NCBI RefSeq assembly: GCF_001280065.1
Contig: NZ_LGEA01000014.1
Span: 141,395 to 205,394, forward strand
Length of the DNA: 64,000 nt
From: Streptomyces sp. NRRL B-1140
GTDB taxonomy: Bacteria > Actinomycetota > Actinomycetes > Streptomycetales > Streptomycetaceae
Direction of reading: 5' to 3'
The notes below the pieces were generated by a model. That model was not told the DNA's origin. It made no database searches and was given only the letters and a program-made list of their open reading frames with translations. How positions within the stretch are numbered: position 1 is the stretch's first letter; each line of letters begins with the position of its first letter. The position numbers were made by a program, and so were the translations under genes. Positions 52,699 through 61,387 of this stretch are shown piece after piece.

Positions 52699-53493
52699 TC
52701 AGAAGGCTGCGTTGTAGATGACGCCACCCAGCAGTCCGCCGATCAGTGGTCCGACGACGGGGATCCACGAGTAGCCCCAGTCGGACGTGCCCTTGTTCGG
52801 GATCGGCAGGATGGAGTGGATGATGCGCGGGCCGAGGTCACGCGCCGGGTTGATGGCGTACCCGGTGGGACCGCCCAGGGACAGGCCGATACCTACGACC
52901 AGGAGGGACACCAGCAGGATCGCGATACCGGAACCGTAGATGCCGCCGCCGCCGGGAATCAGGCCGATGCCGACGCCTTCCACATGCCTGTCCTGGCCGA
53001 CCAGGGCCAGGATGGGCAGCACCAGGGCGATGGTGGCGAGGATCTCCGTGACCAGGTTGGCGATCGGGTTCCGGATCTCGGGGATCGTGGAGAAGATCCC
53101 GAGCGTCGGAACCGGTTCGTCCGCCGTGCCCTCCGTGGTGCCCGTCTTCCGCACGTTCGCGGCGAACTGCGCGTAGTACACGAGGTAGCACAGGACCGCC
53201 CCGATCATGGCGCCGGTGATCTGGCCCAGGAGGTACACCCAGACCTTGCTCCACACCCCTGTGTCGACGGCGAGGCCGAAAGTGACGGCCGGGTTGATGA
53301 CTCCTCCGGAGAGGGGAGCGGCGGTGTACGCGCCGGCCAGAACGCCGAAACCCCAGCCGAACGTGATCACGATCCAGCCGGAGGCCCGGGCTTTCGAGAA
53401 TCTGAGGGTGACGGCGGCACACACGCCGGCACCGAAGAGAATCAGAATCGCCGTGCCGATCATCTCGCCGAAGAAAATGTCTCCGTTGGTCAT
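52699..53493 (-). CDS. glpF: Glycerol facilitator (aquaglyceroporin)
   Basis: The 264-residue MIP-family channel has six transmembrane segments and two NPA half-helices. The first is INPAVTF at residues 66-72. The second is [12 protein letters not shown] near residue 217, with the aspartate after NPAR that marks glycerol facilitators rather than water channels. It admits glycerol for GlpK. A loop between segments three and four has charged residues ([19 protein letters not shown]). Confidence 0.95.
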   Translation of the reverse strand: MTNGDIFFGEMIGTAILILFGAGVCAAVTLRFSKARASGWIVITFGWGFGVLAGAYTAAPLSGGVINPAVTFGLAVDTGVWSKVWVYLLGQITGAMIGAVLCYLVYYAQFAANVRKTGTTEGTADEPVPTLGIFSTIPEIRNPIANLVTEILATIALVLPILALVGQDRHVEGVGIGLIPGGGGIYGSGIAILLVSLLVVGIGLSLGGPTGYAINPARDLGPRIIHSILPIPNKGTSDWGYSWIPVVGPLIGGLLGGVIYNAAF

Positions 53494-54291
53494 GGCTGCT
53501 CCTCAGCCTTGGCCCGGGACGAGCCGCCCCGGTCCTCACCTGCAGGGTGCGTTTCCCGTGGCTACTTCAGCCGAAGACAGGGAGACGTCCGCGCCCCGCC
53601 CGGCATCCGTGACGAGCGTGCCGTCGCAGCCGAATCACCCGTGGGGGAATGGGCCCTTGGCGCAGGCGCGCTCTCGCGCCGCAGTGCCGGAATGCGCCGA
53701 CTGTGTACGGCGATGTCGACTGACACCGGAAGTGTTCACCGGCACCCAAAAGGGCGTCAAGGTCGCCGACCGCAACGGTTGACGGCCGTCGGACGGTCAC
53801 CGGGCTGGCGCCGGGCCGGCGGGCCGGTTGCTCGGTCCGGCGGCGCCCGGTCGGGTCGTTGTTCAGATCTGGTCCGGACCCGCGCGAGCCCGGATGAGCC
53901 GCGCGAGGCTTGGATGATGGTGTCCGGCCTGCGCTGGACCCCGCCGGGGGGCAAAAGACCAGCCGCACCTGACTCCTCGCTTGCTAGTGTCCAGGATTCA
54001 CCTGACCTGGCGGTTTCTCAACCGCAGGAGATCCGCGGGGCCGTGGCCGCCGCGGACGTGCCCTGCGGCCCGGTGCCTGGGGCACCCCTGCCCGCCTCAT
54101 ACGACCCGTCGGCCCGCAGTACTCCGACTCCGACACGGGCGCACACGCGGCTGCTGACGCAGACGCAGGATCACCACTCGATCACCGTTCGTGAACCTAG
54201 AGGCGACTCCCCTGCGGCGGTAGCCGGTAGCCGGTTGCCTGTCGCATGCCGTCCTTCCCCCGGCGTCGGCTCTCCTGATAGACGCAAGGGC
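53494..54291. other. 798-base gap between glpF and the dipeptidase gene
   Basis: I found no convincing gene here. On the minus strand TTGACG (53759-53754) and AACACT (53735-53730) with an 18-base spacer could be a glpF promoter with a leader of about 235 bases. On the plus strand a TAGTGT (53985-53990) is a weak candidate -10 for the dipeptidase gene. The usual gylR is absent. Confidence 0.4.
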
Positions 54292-55092
54292 ATGACACGA
54301 CTCACCACCGTGGTACGTGCCCTCACCGCCGCGATCGCCGCCCTGCTGGCATCAACCGCCCCCGCCCCGGCCGCCACCGATCCCAAGGCGCCGAAGGACT
54401 TCGTTGCGCTGAGCAGCGTGGATCCGACGATCCTGCAGGAGATGCGCTACGTCACCCCGCACAACTTCGTGGGCGAGCGCGTCGACGGTTACAAGCAGCC
54501 TCTCTGCATCCTCACCCGCCCCGCCGCCGAAGCCCTCCGCAAGGCCCAGCGCAAGCTCCTGCGCCAGGGCTACACACTCAAGGTCTACGACTGCTACCGC
54601 CCCCAGCGCGCGGTGAACCACTTCGTCCGCTGGGCCGAGGACCTCGACGAGCAGACGACTAAGGGCGAGTTCTACCCGAACGTCGACAAGGCGCGACTGT
54701 TCGCCGACGGGTACATCGCGGCGAAATCCGGCCACAGCCGCGGTTCGACCCTCGACGTCACCCTCGTCAGGCTTCCGGCGAAGCCGGCCCGGCCCTACCA
54801 CCCCGGAGAGCCCCTCGTGCCGTGCTTCGCGCCCCAGGGCGTGCGGTTCCCGGACAACTCGATCGACATGGGGACCGGCTTCGACTGCTTCGACACCCTC
54901 TCGCACACCCTCGACCCCCGCATCCAGGGCCGACAGCGCGCCAATCGGCTGCTCCTCAAGGACACTCTCGAAGGCCTCGGCTTCGTGAACCTGTCGGAGG
55001 AATGGTGGCACTACACCTTCAAGCCCGAGGCCTATCCGGACACGTACTTCGACTTCCCGGTGGCCAGGAAGTCGCTCACCGGCGCTCACTGA
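54292..55092 (+). CDS. Secreted VanX-like D-Ala-D-Ala dipeptidase family protein
   Basis: The 266-residue protein has a signal peptide (VVRALTAAIAALLASTAPAP, cleavage near residue 28). The VanX/D-alanyl-D-alanine dipeptidase fold of peptidase family M15D follows. Zinc motifs are KSGHSRGSTLDVTL (SxHxxGxxxD) and EEWWHYTF (ExxWH). Exported VanX-like enzymes cleave D-Ala-D-Ala or related dipeptides and recycle wall peptides. VanH/VanA genes are not nearby, so a resistance role is unlikely. The start is set by the signal peptide. Confidence 0.88.
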   Translation: MTRLTTVVRALTAAIAALLASTAPAPAATDPKAPKDFVALSSVDPTILQEMRYVTPHNFVGERVDGYKQPLCILTRPAAEALRKAQRKLLRQGYTLKVYDCYRPQRAVNHFVRWAEDLDEQTTKGEFYPNVDKARLFADGYIAAKSGHSRGSTLDVTLVRLPAKPARPYHPGEPLVPCFAPQGVRFPDNSIDMGTGFDCFDTLSHTLDPRIQGRQRANRLLLKDTLEGLGFVNLSEEWWHYTFKPEAYPDTYFDFPVARKSLTGAH

Positions 55093-55126
55093 GCAGCCTG
55101 CTCATGGCGCACTCCGCGGGATCGGC

Positions 55127-55132
55127 TACAGT
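55127..55132 (+). promoter_or_regulatory. -10 element of a leaderless NUDIX transcript
   Basis: TACAGT ends seven bases before the GTG at 55140. There is no ribosome-binding site in front of that GTG, so the message is probably leaderless. Confidence 0.45.
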
Positions 55133-55139
55133 CCGCCGC

Positions 55140-55676
55140 GTGTCCGAAACTCAGCACTCCGCTTCCAACTCCGCACCGAACTCCCACTGTTCGAGCTGTG
55201 GCGCGCCCTACGGAGAGGGCATCACCGGCTGGCCCCGCACCTGCCCGGTGTGCGGGGCTGTGGCCTACCGCAACCCGCTCCCGGTCGCGGTGGCCCTCCA
55301 GCCGGTGTACGACACCAAGGGCACCGCCCTGGTCGTCATCACCCGAACCATCGCCCCCGCGCGCGGGGGCATCGCCCTGCCCGGCGGCTACATCGACGAC
55401 CGCGAGGACTGGCGGCAGGCCGTCATACGCGAACTGAGGGAGGAAACCGGCATCGACGCGGCCGGCCGGGACGTACGACTCGTCGACGCGATGAGCTCGC
55501 CCGACGGGCACCTGCTGCTGTTCGGCCTCCTCCCGGAACGCCCGGCCGAGAGCCTGCCCTCCTCCACGGCCACGGACGAGACGGAGGGCTGGCACCTCCT
55601 GCGCAGGCCCGAGGAACTGGCCTTCCCCCTGCACACCTTGGCCGTCCGGGCCTGGTTCGAGGGCCGGTACATCTGA
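55140..55676 (+). CDS. NUDIX hydrolase with zinc ribbon
   Basis: The 178-residue protein has an N-terminal zinc ribbon with cysteines at 17, 20, 35 and 38, and then a NUDIX fold. The NUDIX box spans residues 83-105 and fits Gx5Ex7REUxEExGU exactly (GYIDDREDWRQAVIRELREE and TGI). It hydrolyses a nucleoside diphosphate linked to X; the ribbon recalls NudC-type NADH pyrophosphatases, but the substrate is not certain. The GTG at 55140 is chosen because of the promoter position. It lies 47 bases after the dipeptidase gene. Confidence 0.88.
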   Translation: MSETQHSASNSAPNSHCSSCGAPYGEGITGWPRTCPVCGAVAYRNPLPVAVALQPVYDTKGTALVVITRTIAPARGGIALPGGYIDDREDWRQAVIRELREETGIDAAGRDVRLVDAMSSPDGHLLLFGLLPERPAESLPSSTATDETEGWHLLRRPEELAFPLHTLAVRAWFEGRYI

Positions 55677-55705
55677 CCCCAGGGGCTCCCAGGGCCCCGC
55701 GGAGC

Positions 55706-58072
55706 TCACGGCCCCCCGGCCCCGCGAACCCGTACCGGGTAGGGCGGCGCACCCCCGCCGTCCTCACCCACCCGCTCCACGACCACCCGGGAGCCCGCCC
55801 ACCGAGCGGTGTAGCGCTCGATCTCCGGCTCCTGCCACCCCTCGCCCCCGTCCGGCACGACGAGCCCGCCCCCGGCCTGCCCCCGGGCGGGCGCCCACAC
55901 CTCCAACTCCAGCCCCCCGTCGTCCCCACGGACCGGAAGCACGGCGCCCGCGCGCGCGAACACCGGGATACGCGACAGCGGCGCGTCGACCAGCACCTGC
56001 CCCGGCCCCTCGTACGCCTGCCCCGTCGCGACGTCGTACCAGCGCCCCCGAGGCAACCGCACGGCACGCCGCCCCACACCCGGGTCCAGCACCGGCGCCA
56101 CCAGAAGGGCATCACCGAGGAGGAAGGCGTCCTCGCAGTCACGCAGCGCCCGCTCCTCCGGCGCCGCCCACCACAGAGGCCGCACGTAGGGCGCTCCGGT
56201 CCGCCGCGCCAGATGCGCCAGCGTCATGAAGTACGGCAGCAGCCGCCGGCGTTCGACGAGCGCCGCGCGCGCGTGCTCCAGCACCTCCTCCCCGAACTCC
56301 CACGGTTCCCTGCGCCCCGCCCGCAGACCCGCGTGCGTACGGAACAGCGGCAGATACGCGCCCAGCTGGAGCCGGCGCAGGTACAGCTCGGGGGACGGAA
56401 CCTTGTCGGATCCCCCGACGTCCGGCCCCGAGTACGGAACGCCGCACAGACCGAGCCCCATGACCAGCGCCAAGGACGCCCGCAACCCCGGCCAGCCGGT
56501 GGCGACGTCCCCCGACCACGTCCCTCCGTAGCGCTGCATGCCGGCCCACCCGGAACGGGAGAACAGGAACGGCCGCTCCCCGGGCGCGAGCCTCCGCAAC
56601 CCTTCGAAGCCCGCCCTGGCCATGCACAGCGCGTACACGTTGTGCGCCTCACGATGGTCACCACCCCGCCCCTCCAGGCAGTGGCGAGCCGAGCGCGGCA
56701 GCGTCGACTCCCCGAAGGCGGTGAACGACGTGGGTTCGTTCATGTCGTGCCAGAAACCCGAAAAGCCCTGGGCGAGCCGCTCCTCGTACAGAGCGCCCCA
56801 CCACGCACGCACGCGCGCGTGCGTGAAGTCGGGGAAAACCACCTCCCCGGGCCACATGACACCCTCCACCACCTCCCCGGAGGCGTACCGCACGAACGCG
56901 TCCTCGGCCACCCCGGAGTCGTACACGGCACGGCCCGGCAGGGCCTTCACGCCCGGCACGACGACCGACACCAGCCGGATGCCCTCCCGCCGGAGCTCCT
57001 CGGCCAGCACGGGCAGCTTGGGGAAGCGCTCCTGGTCGACGGTGAACACCTGATGCGCGTCGAGGTGGTCGGTGTCCAGGTGCACGGCGTCCAGCGGCAG
57101 ACCGTGCTCCAGGTAGCCCGCGACGATCCGTCGCACCTCCTGCTCGCCGCCGGACCCCCACCGTGCGTGATGGTGGCCAAGGGCCCACGCGGGCGGCAAC
57201 GCGGGCGCCCCGGTGAGCGACGCCCACGCGAGCAGCACGCGCGCGGGGGTGCCCACCATCACCCAGCAACGCAGGGGACCACCGTCCATCCGCAGCTCGC
57301 TCGTTCCGGCACGGTCGTGCCCCGAACCCGCGCCCTCCTCGCCCTCGCACAGCGTCACCGTGCCGTCCCACGAGCTGTCGTGGAACGCCAGATGCGTACC
57401 GCCGTCGGACACCACCAACTGCACCGGCATCGTGACGTACAGCGGATCCTCCCCGGGCACGAAGGCAGGGCCGGGGTCCGAGTTCCACAGCCGGTACGTC
57501 CCGTCCGGCAGCCGAGGACCCGAGGCACGCCCTCCGAGCCCGAAGAACCGTGCGTCGGAGCCCACCTCCGACCGCTGCATCCACCGCGCCGGGCCACCGC
57601 CGACCGGCTCCCACCACCGCGGCGGCAGATCCCGCCGCAGGGTGACCCCGCCCGGAGTCCGCACCTCCACCGCGCCGTGCCGCGAGACCACGACCGTCAC
57701 CCGCTCGGCCACCACACGCCAGCCGCCGTCCTTGTCCGGCTCCAGGACCGCCCGCGGATCCGGCTCCGGACAGCGTCCGGCCAGCGCGTAGGACGGTTCG
57801 GGCCCCGCCCCGTCCCAGCCCCAGAACACCGCCCCGTTCATGGCGACCAGAATCCGCAGCTCCGACCGGCCGAACCGGACGACACCGCCCCCCGGCCCGG
57901 GCTCCGCGTCCACCACGGGCCCGGGCACCCGCGCACGCTCCGCCCCTCGCACCGGCAGCCCGGTGGCGTCGGCCCGGTGCCTGCGCCACGCTGCTCGTAC
58001 GGTACGCACACCCTGCGCCGCCCCCACCGAAGCCACCGCTTTCACCGAACGCACCAGGTCACGACCGTTCAT
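55706..58072 (-). CDS. Family 31 glycoside hydrolase
   Basis: The 788-residue enzyme is of the alpha-glucosidase/alpha-xylosidase family. The nucleophile is in FSGFWHDMNEPTSF (WxDMNE, about residue 440). Upstream is HHHARWGSGGEQEVRRIVAG; later motifs are WSGDVATGWPGLRASLALVM and GPDVGG. An N-terminal beta-sandwich and C-terminal beta domains complete the usual form. No signal peptide is seen, so it probably acts inside on imported oligosaccharides. The ATG at 58072 has a GGCAGGGTGAG site; a GTG nine bases upstream is the alternative. Confidence 0.9.
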   Translation of the reverse strand: MNGRDLVRSVKAVASVGAAQGVRTVRAAWRRHRADATGLPVRGAERARVPGPVVDAEPGPGGGVVRFGRSELRILVAMNGAVFWGWDGAGPEPSYALAGRCPEPDPRAVLEPDKDGGWRVVAERVTVVVSRHGAVEVRTPGGVTLRRDLPPRWWEPVGGGPARWMQRSEVGSDARFFGLGGRASGPRLPDGTYRLWNSDPGPAFVPGEDPLYVTMPVQLVVSDGGTHLAFHDSSWDGTVTLCEGEEGAGSGHDRAGTSELRMDGGPLRCWVMVGTPARVLLAWASLTGAPALPPAWALGHHHARWGSGGEQEVRRIVAGYLEHGLPLDAVHLDTDHLDAHQVFTVDQERFPKLPVLAEELRREGIRLVSVVVPGVKALPGRAVYDSGVAEDAFVRYASGEVVEGVMWPGEVVFPDFTHARVRAWWGALYEERLAQGFSGFWHDMNEPTSFTAFGESTLPRSARHCLEGRGGDHREAHNVYALCMARAGFEGLRRLAPGERPFLFSRSGWAGMQRYGGTWSGDVATGWPGLRASLALVMGLGLCGVPYSGPDVGGSDKVPSPELYLRRLQLGAYLPLFRTHAGLRAGRREPWEFGEEVLEHARAALVERRRLLPYFMTLAHLARRTGAPYVRPLWWAAPEERALRDCEDAFLLGDALLVAPVLDPGVGRRAVRLPRGRWYDVATGQAYEGPGQVLVDAPLSRIPVFARAGAVLPVRGDDGGLELEVWAPARGQAGGGLVVPDGGEGWQEPEIERYTARWAGSRVVVERVGEDGGGAPPYPVRVRGAGGP

Positions 58073-58283
58073 GCTGCTCACCCTGCCACTGACGGCCCCA
58101 CGCGGGCGTGTCGTTCAACTGCCGTTCACCCGTGCCAGGACCACATCTTCACGACACGGACTATGTGGGGCGCACCCTGGTGCCGAAGTCGATCACATGG
58201 CATTGTCCGTGCCAGCCGCTCACGCGCACACCCCAGCCCGTGCGCGGAGGACGCACACGACGCGCACAGTCCGGGAGCCGACC

Positions 58284-60251
58284 ATGTCGACCATCAGTCC
58301 CCAGCCGCTCTGGCAGCCCGATCCCGAGCGCATCGCCCGCGCGCGGATCACCAGATTCCAGGCCTGGGCAGCCGAGCACCACGGCGCCCCCGCCGAGGGT
58401 GGCTACGCGGCCCTGCAGCGCTGGTCCGTCGACGAGCTGGACACCTTCTGGAAAGCCGTCACCGAGTGGTTCGACGTCCGTTTCTCGCAGCCCTACGCGC
58501 GCGTGCTCGGCGATCGCACGATGCCCGGCGCAGAGTGGTTCCCCGGCGCGACCCTGAACTACGCCGAACACGCCCTGCGCGCCTCCGCCACCCGCGCCGA
58601 CGAACCGGCCCTCCTGCACGTCGACGAGACCCACGAACCACGCCCCGTCACCTGGGCCGAGCTGCGCCGCCAGGTCGGCTCCCTGGCCGCCGAACTGCGC
58701 GCCCTCGGCGTGCGCCCCGGCGACCGGGTCAGCGGCTACCTCCCGAACGTCCCGCAGGCGGTGGTCGCCCTCCTCGCCACGGCCGCGGTCGGCGGCGTCT
58801 GGACCTCCTGCGCGCCCGACTTCGGCGCCCGCAGCGTCCTCGACCGCTTCCAGCAGGTCGAACCCGTCGTGCTCTTCACCGTCGACGGCTACCGCTACGG
58901 CGGCAAGGAACACGACCGACGCGAGGTCGTCACCGAACTCCGCCGCGAACTCCCCACCCTGCGGGCGGTGATCCACATCCCGCTCCTGGGCACCGAGGCA
59001 CCCGAGGGCGCCCTGGAGTGGTCGGCCCTCACCTCCGCCGACACGGACCCCGTCTTCGAGCAGGTGCCCTTCGACCACCCCCTGTGGGTGCTCTACTCCT
59101 CCGGTACGACCGGACTGCCCAAGGCCATCGTCCAGTCCCAGGGCGGAATCCTCGTCGAGCACCTCAAGCAGCTCGGCCTGCACTGCGACCTCGGCCCCGA
59201 AGACCGCTTCTTCTGGTACACCTCGACCGGCTGGATGATGTGGAACTTCCTCGTCTCCGGCCTGCTCACCGGCACCACGATCGTCCTCTACGACGGCAGC
59301 CCCGGGTACCCCGACACCGGCGCCCAGTGGCGGATCGCCGAACGCACGAAGGCCACCCTCTACGGCACCTCCGCCGCCTACGTCATGGCCTGCCGCAAGG
59401 CCGACGTGCACCCGTCCCGGGACTTCGACCTCTCCGCCGTGCAGTGCGTCGCCACCACCGGCTCGCCCCTGCCCCCCGACGGATTCCGCTGGCTCCACGA
59501 CGAGGTCCGCGACGACCTGTGGATCGCCTCCGTCAGCGGCGGCACCGACGTGTGCTCGTGCTTCGCCGGAGCCGTACCGACCCTCCCGGTCCACGTCGGC
59601 GAGCTCCAGGCCCCCTGCCTCGGTACCGACCTGCAGTCCTGGGACCCCAGCGGCAGCCCCCTCGTGGACGAGGTCGGCGAACTCGTCGTCACCAACCCCA
59701 TGCCGTCGATGCCCATCCACTTCTGGAACGACCCCGACGGCAGCCGCTACCACGACAGTTACTTCGACACCTACCCCGGCGTGTGGCGGCACGGGGACTG
59801 GATCACCCTCACCTCCCGTGGATCCGTCGTCATCCACGGCCGTTCCGACTCCACGCTCAACCGCCAAGGCGTCCGCATGGGGTCCGCCGACATCTACGAA
59901 GCCGTCGAGAGGCTCCCCGAGATCAAGGAATCCCTCGTCCTCGGCATCGAGCAGCCCGACGGCGGTTACTGGATGCCCCTCTTCGTGCACCTGGCCCCCG
60001 GGGCCGTCCTCGACGAGGCCCTGCTGAACCGCATCAAGCAGACGATCCGTGAGCAACTGTCGCCGCGCCACGTCCCCGACGAGATCATCGAAGTACCCGG
60101 CGTCCCGCACACCCTGACCGGCAAGCGCATCGAGGTCCCCGTCAAACGCCTCCTCCAGGGCACCCCGCTGGACAAGGCGGTCAACCCCGGCTCCATCGAC
60201 GATCTCGGCCTGCTGGACTTCTACGAGGAGCTGGCCCGCAAACGCGCCTGA
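58284..60251 (+). CDS. aacS: Acetoacetate-CoA ligase
   Basis: The 655-residue acyl-CoA synthetase is of the AMP-forming family. Motifs are LYSSGTTGLPKAIVQSQGG near residue 270, YTSTGWMMWNFLVSG, and the C-terminal SDSTLNRQGVRMGSADIYEA and HTLTGKRIEVPVKRLL with the acetylated-type lysine. The length and the N-terminal ACAS domain (WSVDELDTFWKAVTEWFDV) match acetoacetyl-CoA synthetase. It activates acetoacetate for use in polyketide, lipid or ketone-body metabolism. The ATG follows GGGAG. Confidence 0.93.
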   Translation: MSTISPQPLWQPDPERIARARITRFQAWAAEHHGAPAEGGYAALQRWSVDELDTFWKAVTEWFDVRFSQPYARVLGDRTMPGAEWFPGATLNYAEHALRASATRADEPALLHVDETHEPRPVTWAELRRQVGSLAAELRALGVRPGDRVSGYLPNVPQAVVALLATAAVGGVWTSCAPDFGARSVLDRFQQVEPVVLFTVDGYRYGGKEHDRREVVTELRRELPTLRAVIHIPLLGTEAPEGALEWSALTSADTDPVFEQVPFDHPLWVLYSSGTTGLPKAIVQSQGGILVEHLKQLGLHCDLGPEDRFFWYTSTGWMMWNFLVSGLLTGTTIVLYDGSPGYPDTGAQWRIAERTKATLYGTSAAYVMACRKADVHPSRDFDLSAVQCVATTGSPLPPDGFRWLHDEVRDDLWIASVSGGTDVCSCFAGAVPTLPVHVGELQAPCLGTDLQSWDPSGSPLVDEVGELVVTNPMPSMPIHFWNDPDGSRYHDSYFDTYPGVWRHGDWITLTSRGSVVIHGRSDSTLNRQGVRMGSADIYEAVERLPEIKESLVLGIEQPDGGYWMPLFVHLAPGAVLDEALLNRIKQTIREQLSPRHVPDEIIEVPGVPHTLTGKRIEVPVKRLLQGTPLDKAVNPGSIDDLGLLDFYEELARKRA

Positions 60252-60428
60252 AACCGCCCCCCCCGGGCGACTCCCTGTCACCAGAGCTCACGGCGCAGGC
60301 TGCAGCGAAAGCGCCTGTGACCTGCGCCTTCCGCCCCTTGGCGAGCGCACGATCACCGATTCGCCCCTCACTGTCAGTGCTGCCGGTTACTGTGAGTGAG
60401 CATTGATCGACCGTGCACAGGGGGAACC

Positions 60429-61319
60429 ATGACGCACACCGACAACCGGATCAAACGCCGTGTCCTGCACCGCGAAATCGCCGGCACCATCGGCCTGCTG
60501 ACCGACGATCACGACTTCCGGGCCATGCGGCGCTACCGCAGCTTCACCTTCGACGACCACGCGACCTATCTGAAACACGTGGAGGCCCTGCTCAGGGCCA
60601 GGGCCCTGCAGGGCAGCCACACCACGGTCGCCCTCTTCGACCCCGAGGAGTACGCCGACTTCTGCACACGCAAGGACCTGGACCCGGACACACCGTCGAG
60701 CCGCTCACGCTTCACCGCACAGATCGCGGCGACAGGCCCGACCCTCCCCTACGACGGCCGCCCCCTGGCCGACCTGCTCCCCGCCCTCGTCGACGAGGCC
60801 GTCCGGCAGGCCACCTGGGAGTACGCGACCACCCTCCTCGCCCGTCTCGGCGCCTGCACCTCCTGCGGCGAGGACATCGGACGCGCCGCCTTCACCCGAG
60901 CCGCAGAGCTCCTCGTCCGCATCCTCGACACGGCGTCACCGGGCGACCGCCACCTCGTCTGCAGTGTCACAGGACCGCCCGAGACCCTCGTCGCCGCCCT
61001 CCACATCACCGGCGACAGGGCCGCGCCGGAACTGGACGAAACCGAAGCCCTCGAGTTCACCACGGTCCTGGCCCTCGGCCTGGCCACCGAAAGCCCCGGT
61101 GGACTCGTCATCCGCACCACCGCCCCGGGCACACCCGACCGCGTCTACGGCTGGCGCATGCGCTCCTACGGACTCGAACCCCTCACCGCAGGAGAGGTCT
61201 TCGACGCCTACTGCACCGACGTCGAATCCGGAGACCTGATCTCCCCGGAATCCAACGTCGACTACTGCACGCCGCCCGACCTTGGGGAGGAGAACCCGAC
61301 TCAGGGGCACCGGCACTGA
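60429..61319 (+). CDS. Unknown protein with CxxC motif
   Basis: The 296-residue protein has no domain that I recognise. The N-terminal half contains KRRVLHREIAGTIGLLTDDH and YRSFTFDDHATYLKHVEALL. Near the middle is LGACTSCGEDIG, a single CxxC pair. Later segments are EALEFTTVLALGLATES and DRVYGWRMRSYGLEPLTAGE. No signal or membrane segments are seen. The ATG at 60429 has CAGGGGGAA upstream. It is convergent with ptsI, separated by a hairpin. Streptomyces-type protein of unknown role. Confidence 0.72.
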   Translation: MTHTDNRIKRRVLHREIAGTIGLLTDDHDFRAMRRYRSFTFDDHATYLKHVEALLRARALQGSHTTVALFDPEEYADFCTRKDLDPDTPSSRSRFTAQIAATGPTLPYDGRPLADLLPALVDEAVRQATWEYATTLLARLGACTSCGEDIGRAAFTRAAELLVRILDTASPGDRHLVCSVTGPPETLVAALHITGDRAAPELDETEALEFTTVLALGLATESPGGLVIRTTAPGTPDRVYGWRMRSYGLEPLTAGEVFDAYCTDVESGDLISPESNVDYCTPPDLGEENPTQGHRH

Positions 61320-61325
61320 ACGAGC

Positions 61326-61357
61326 GAGGGGCGCCCCACCTCAGTGGAGCGCCCCTC
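61326..61357. terminator. Hairpin between the unknown gene and ptsI
   Basis: GAGGGGCGC (61326-61334) pairs perfectly with GCGCCCCTC (61349-61357) around a 14-base loop, in the 68-base gap between two convergent genes. Confidence 0.7.
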
Positions 61358-61387
61358 CCGGGAAACCCGCCGACGGTCCGGCCAGGC

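Noticed and set aside
52333..54291. Open frame antisense to glpK and glpF that runs on into the VanX-like gene
   Set aside because: The upstream part is antisense to the glp genes; the true dipeptidase gene starts at its signal peptide at 54292.
54292..55092. Vancomycin resistance dipeptidase VanX
   Set aside because: The protein is exported and there are no vanH or vanA genes beside it, so a wall-recycling or scavenging role is more likely.
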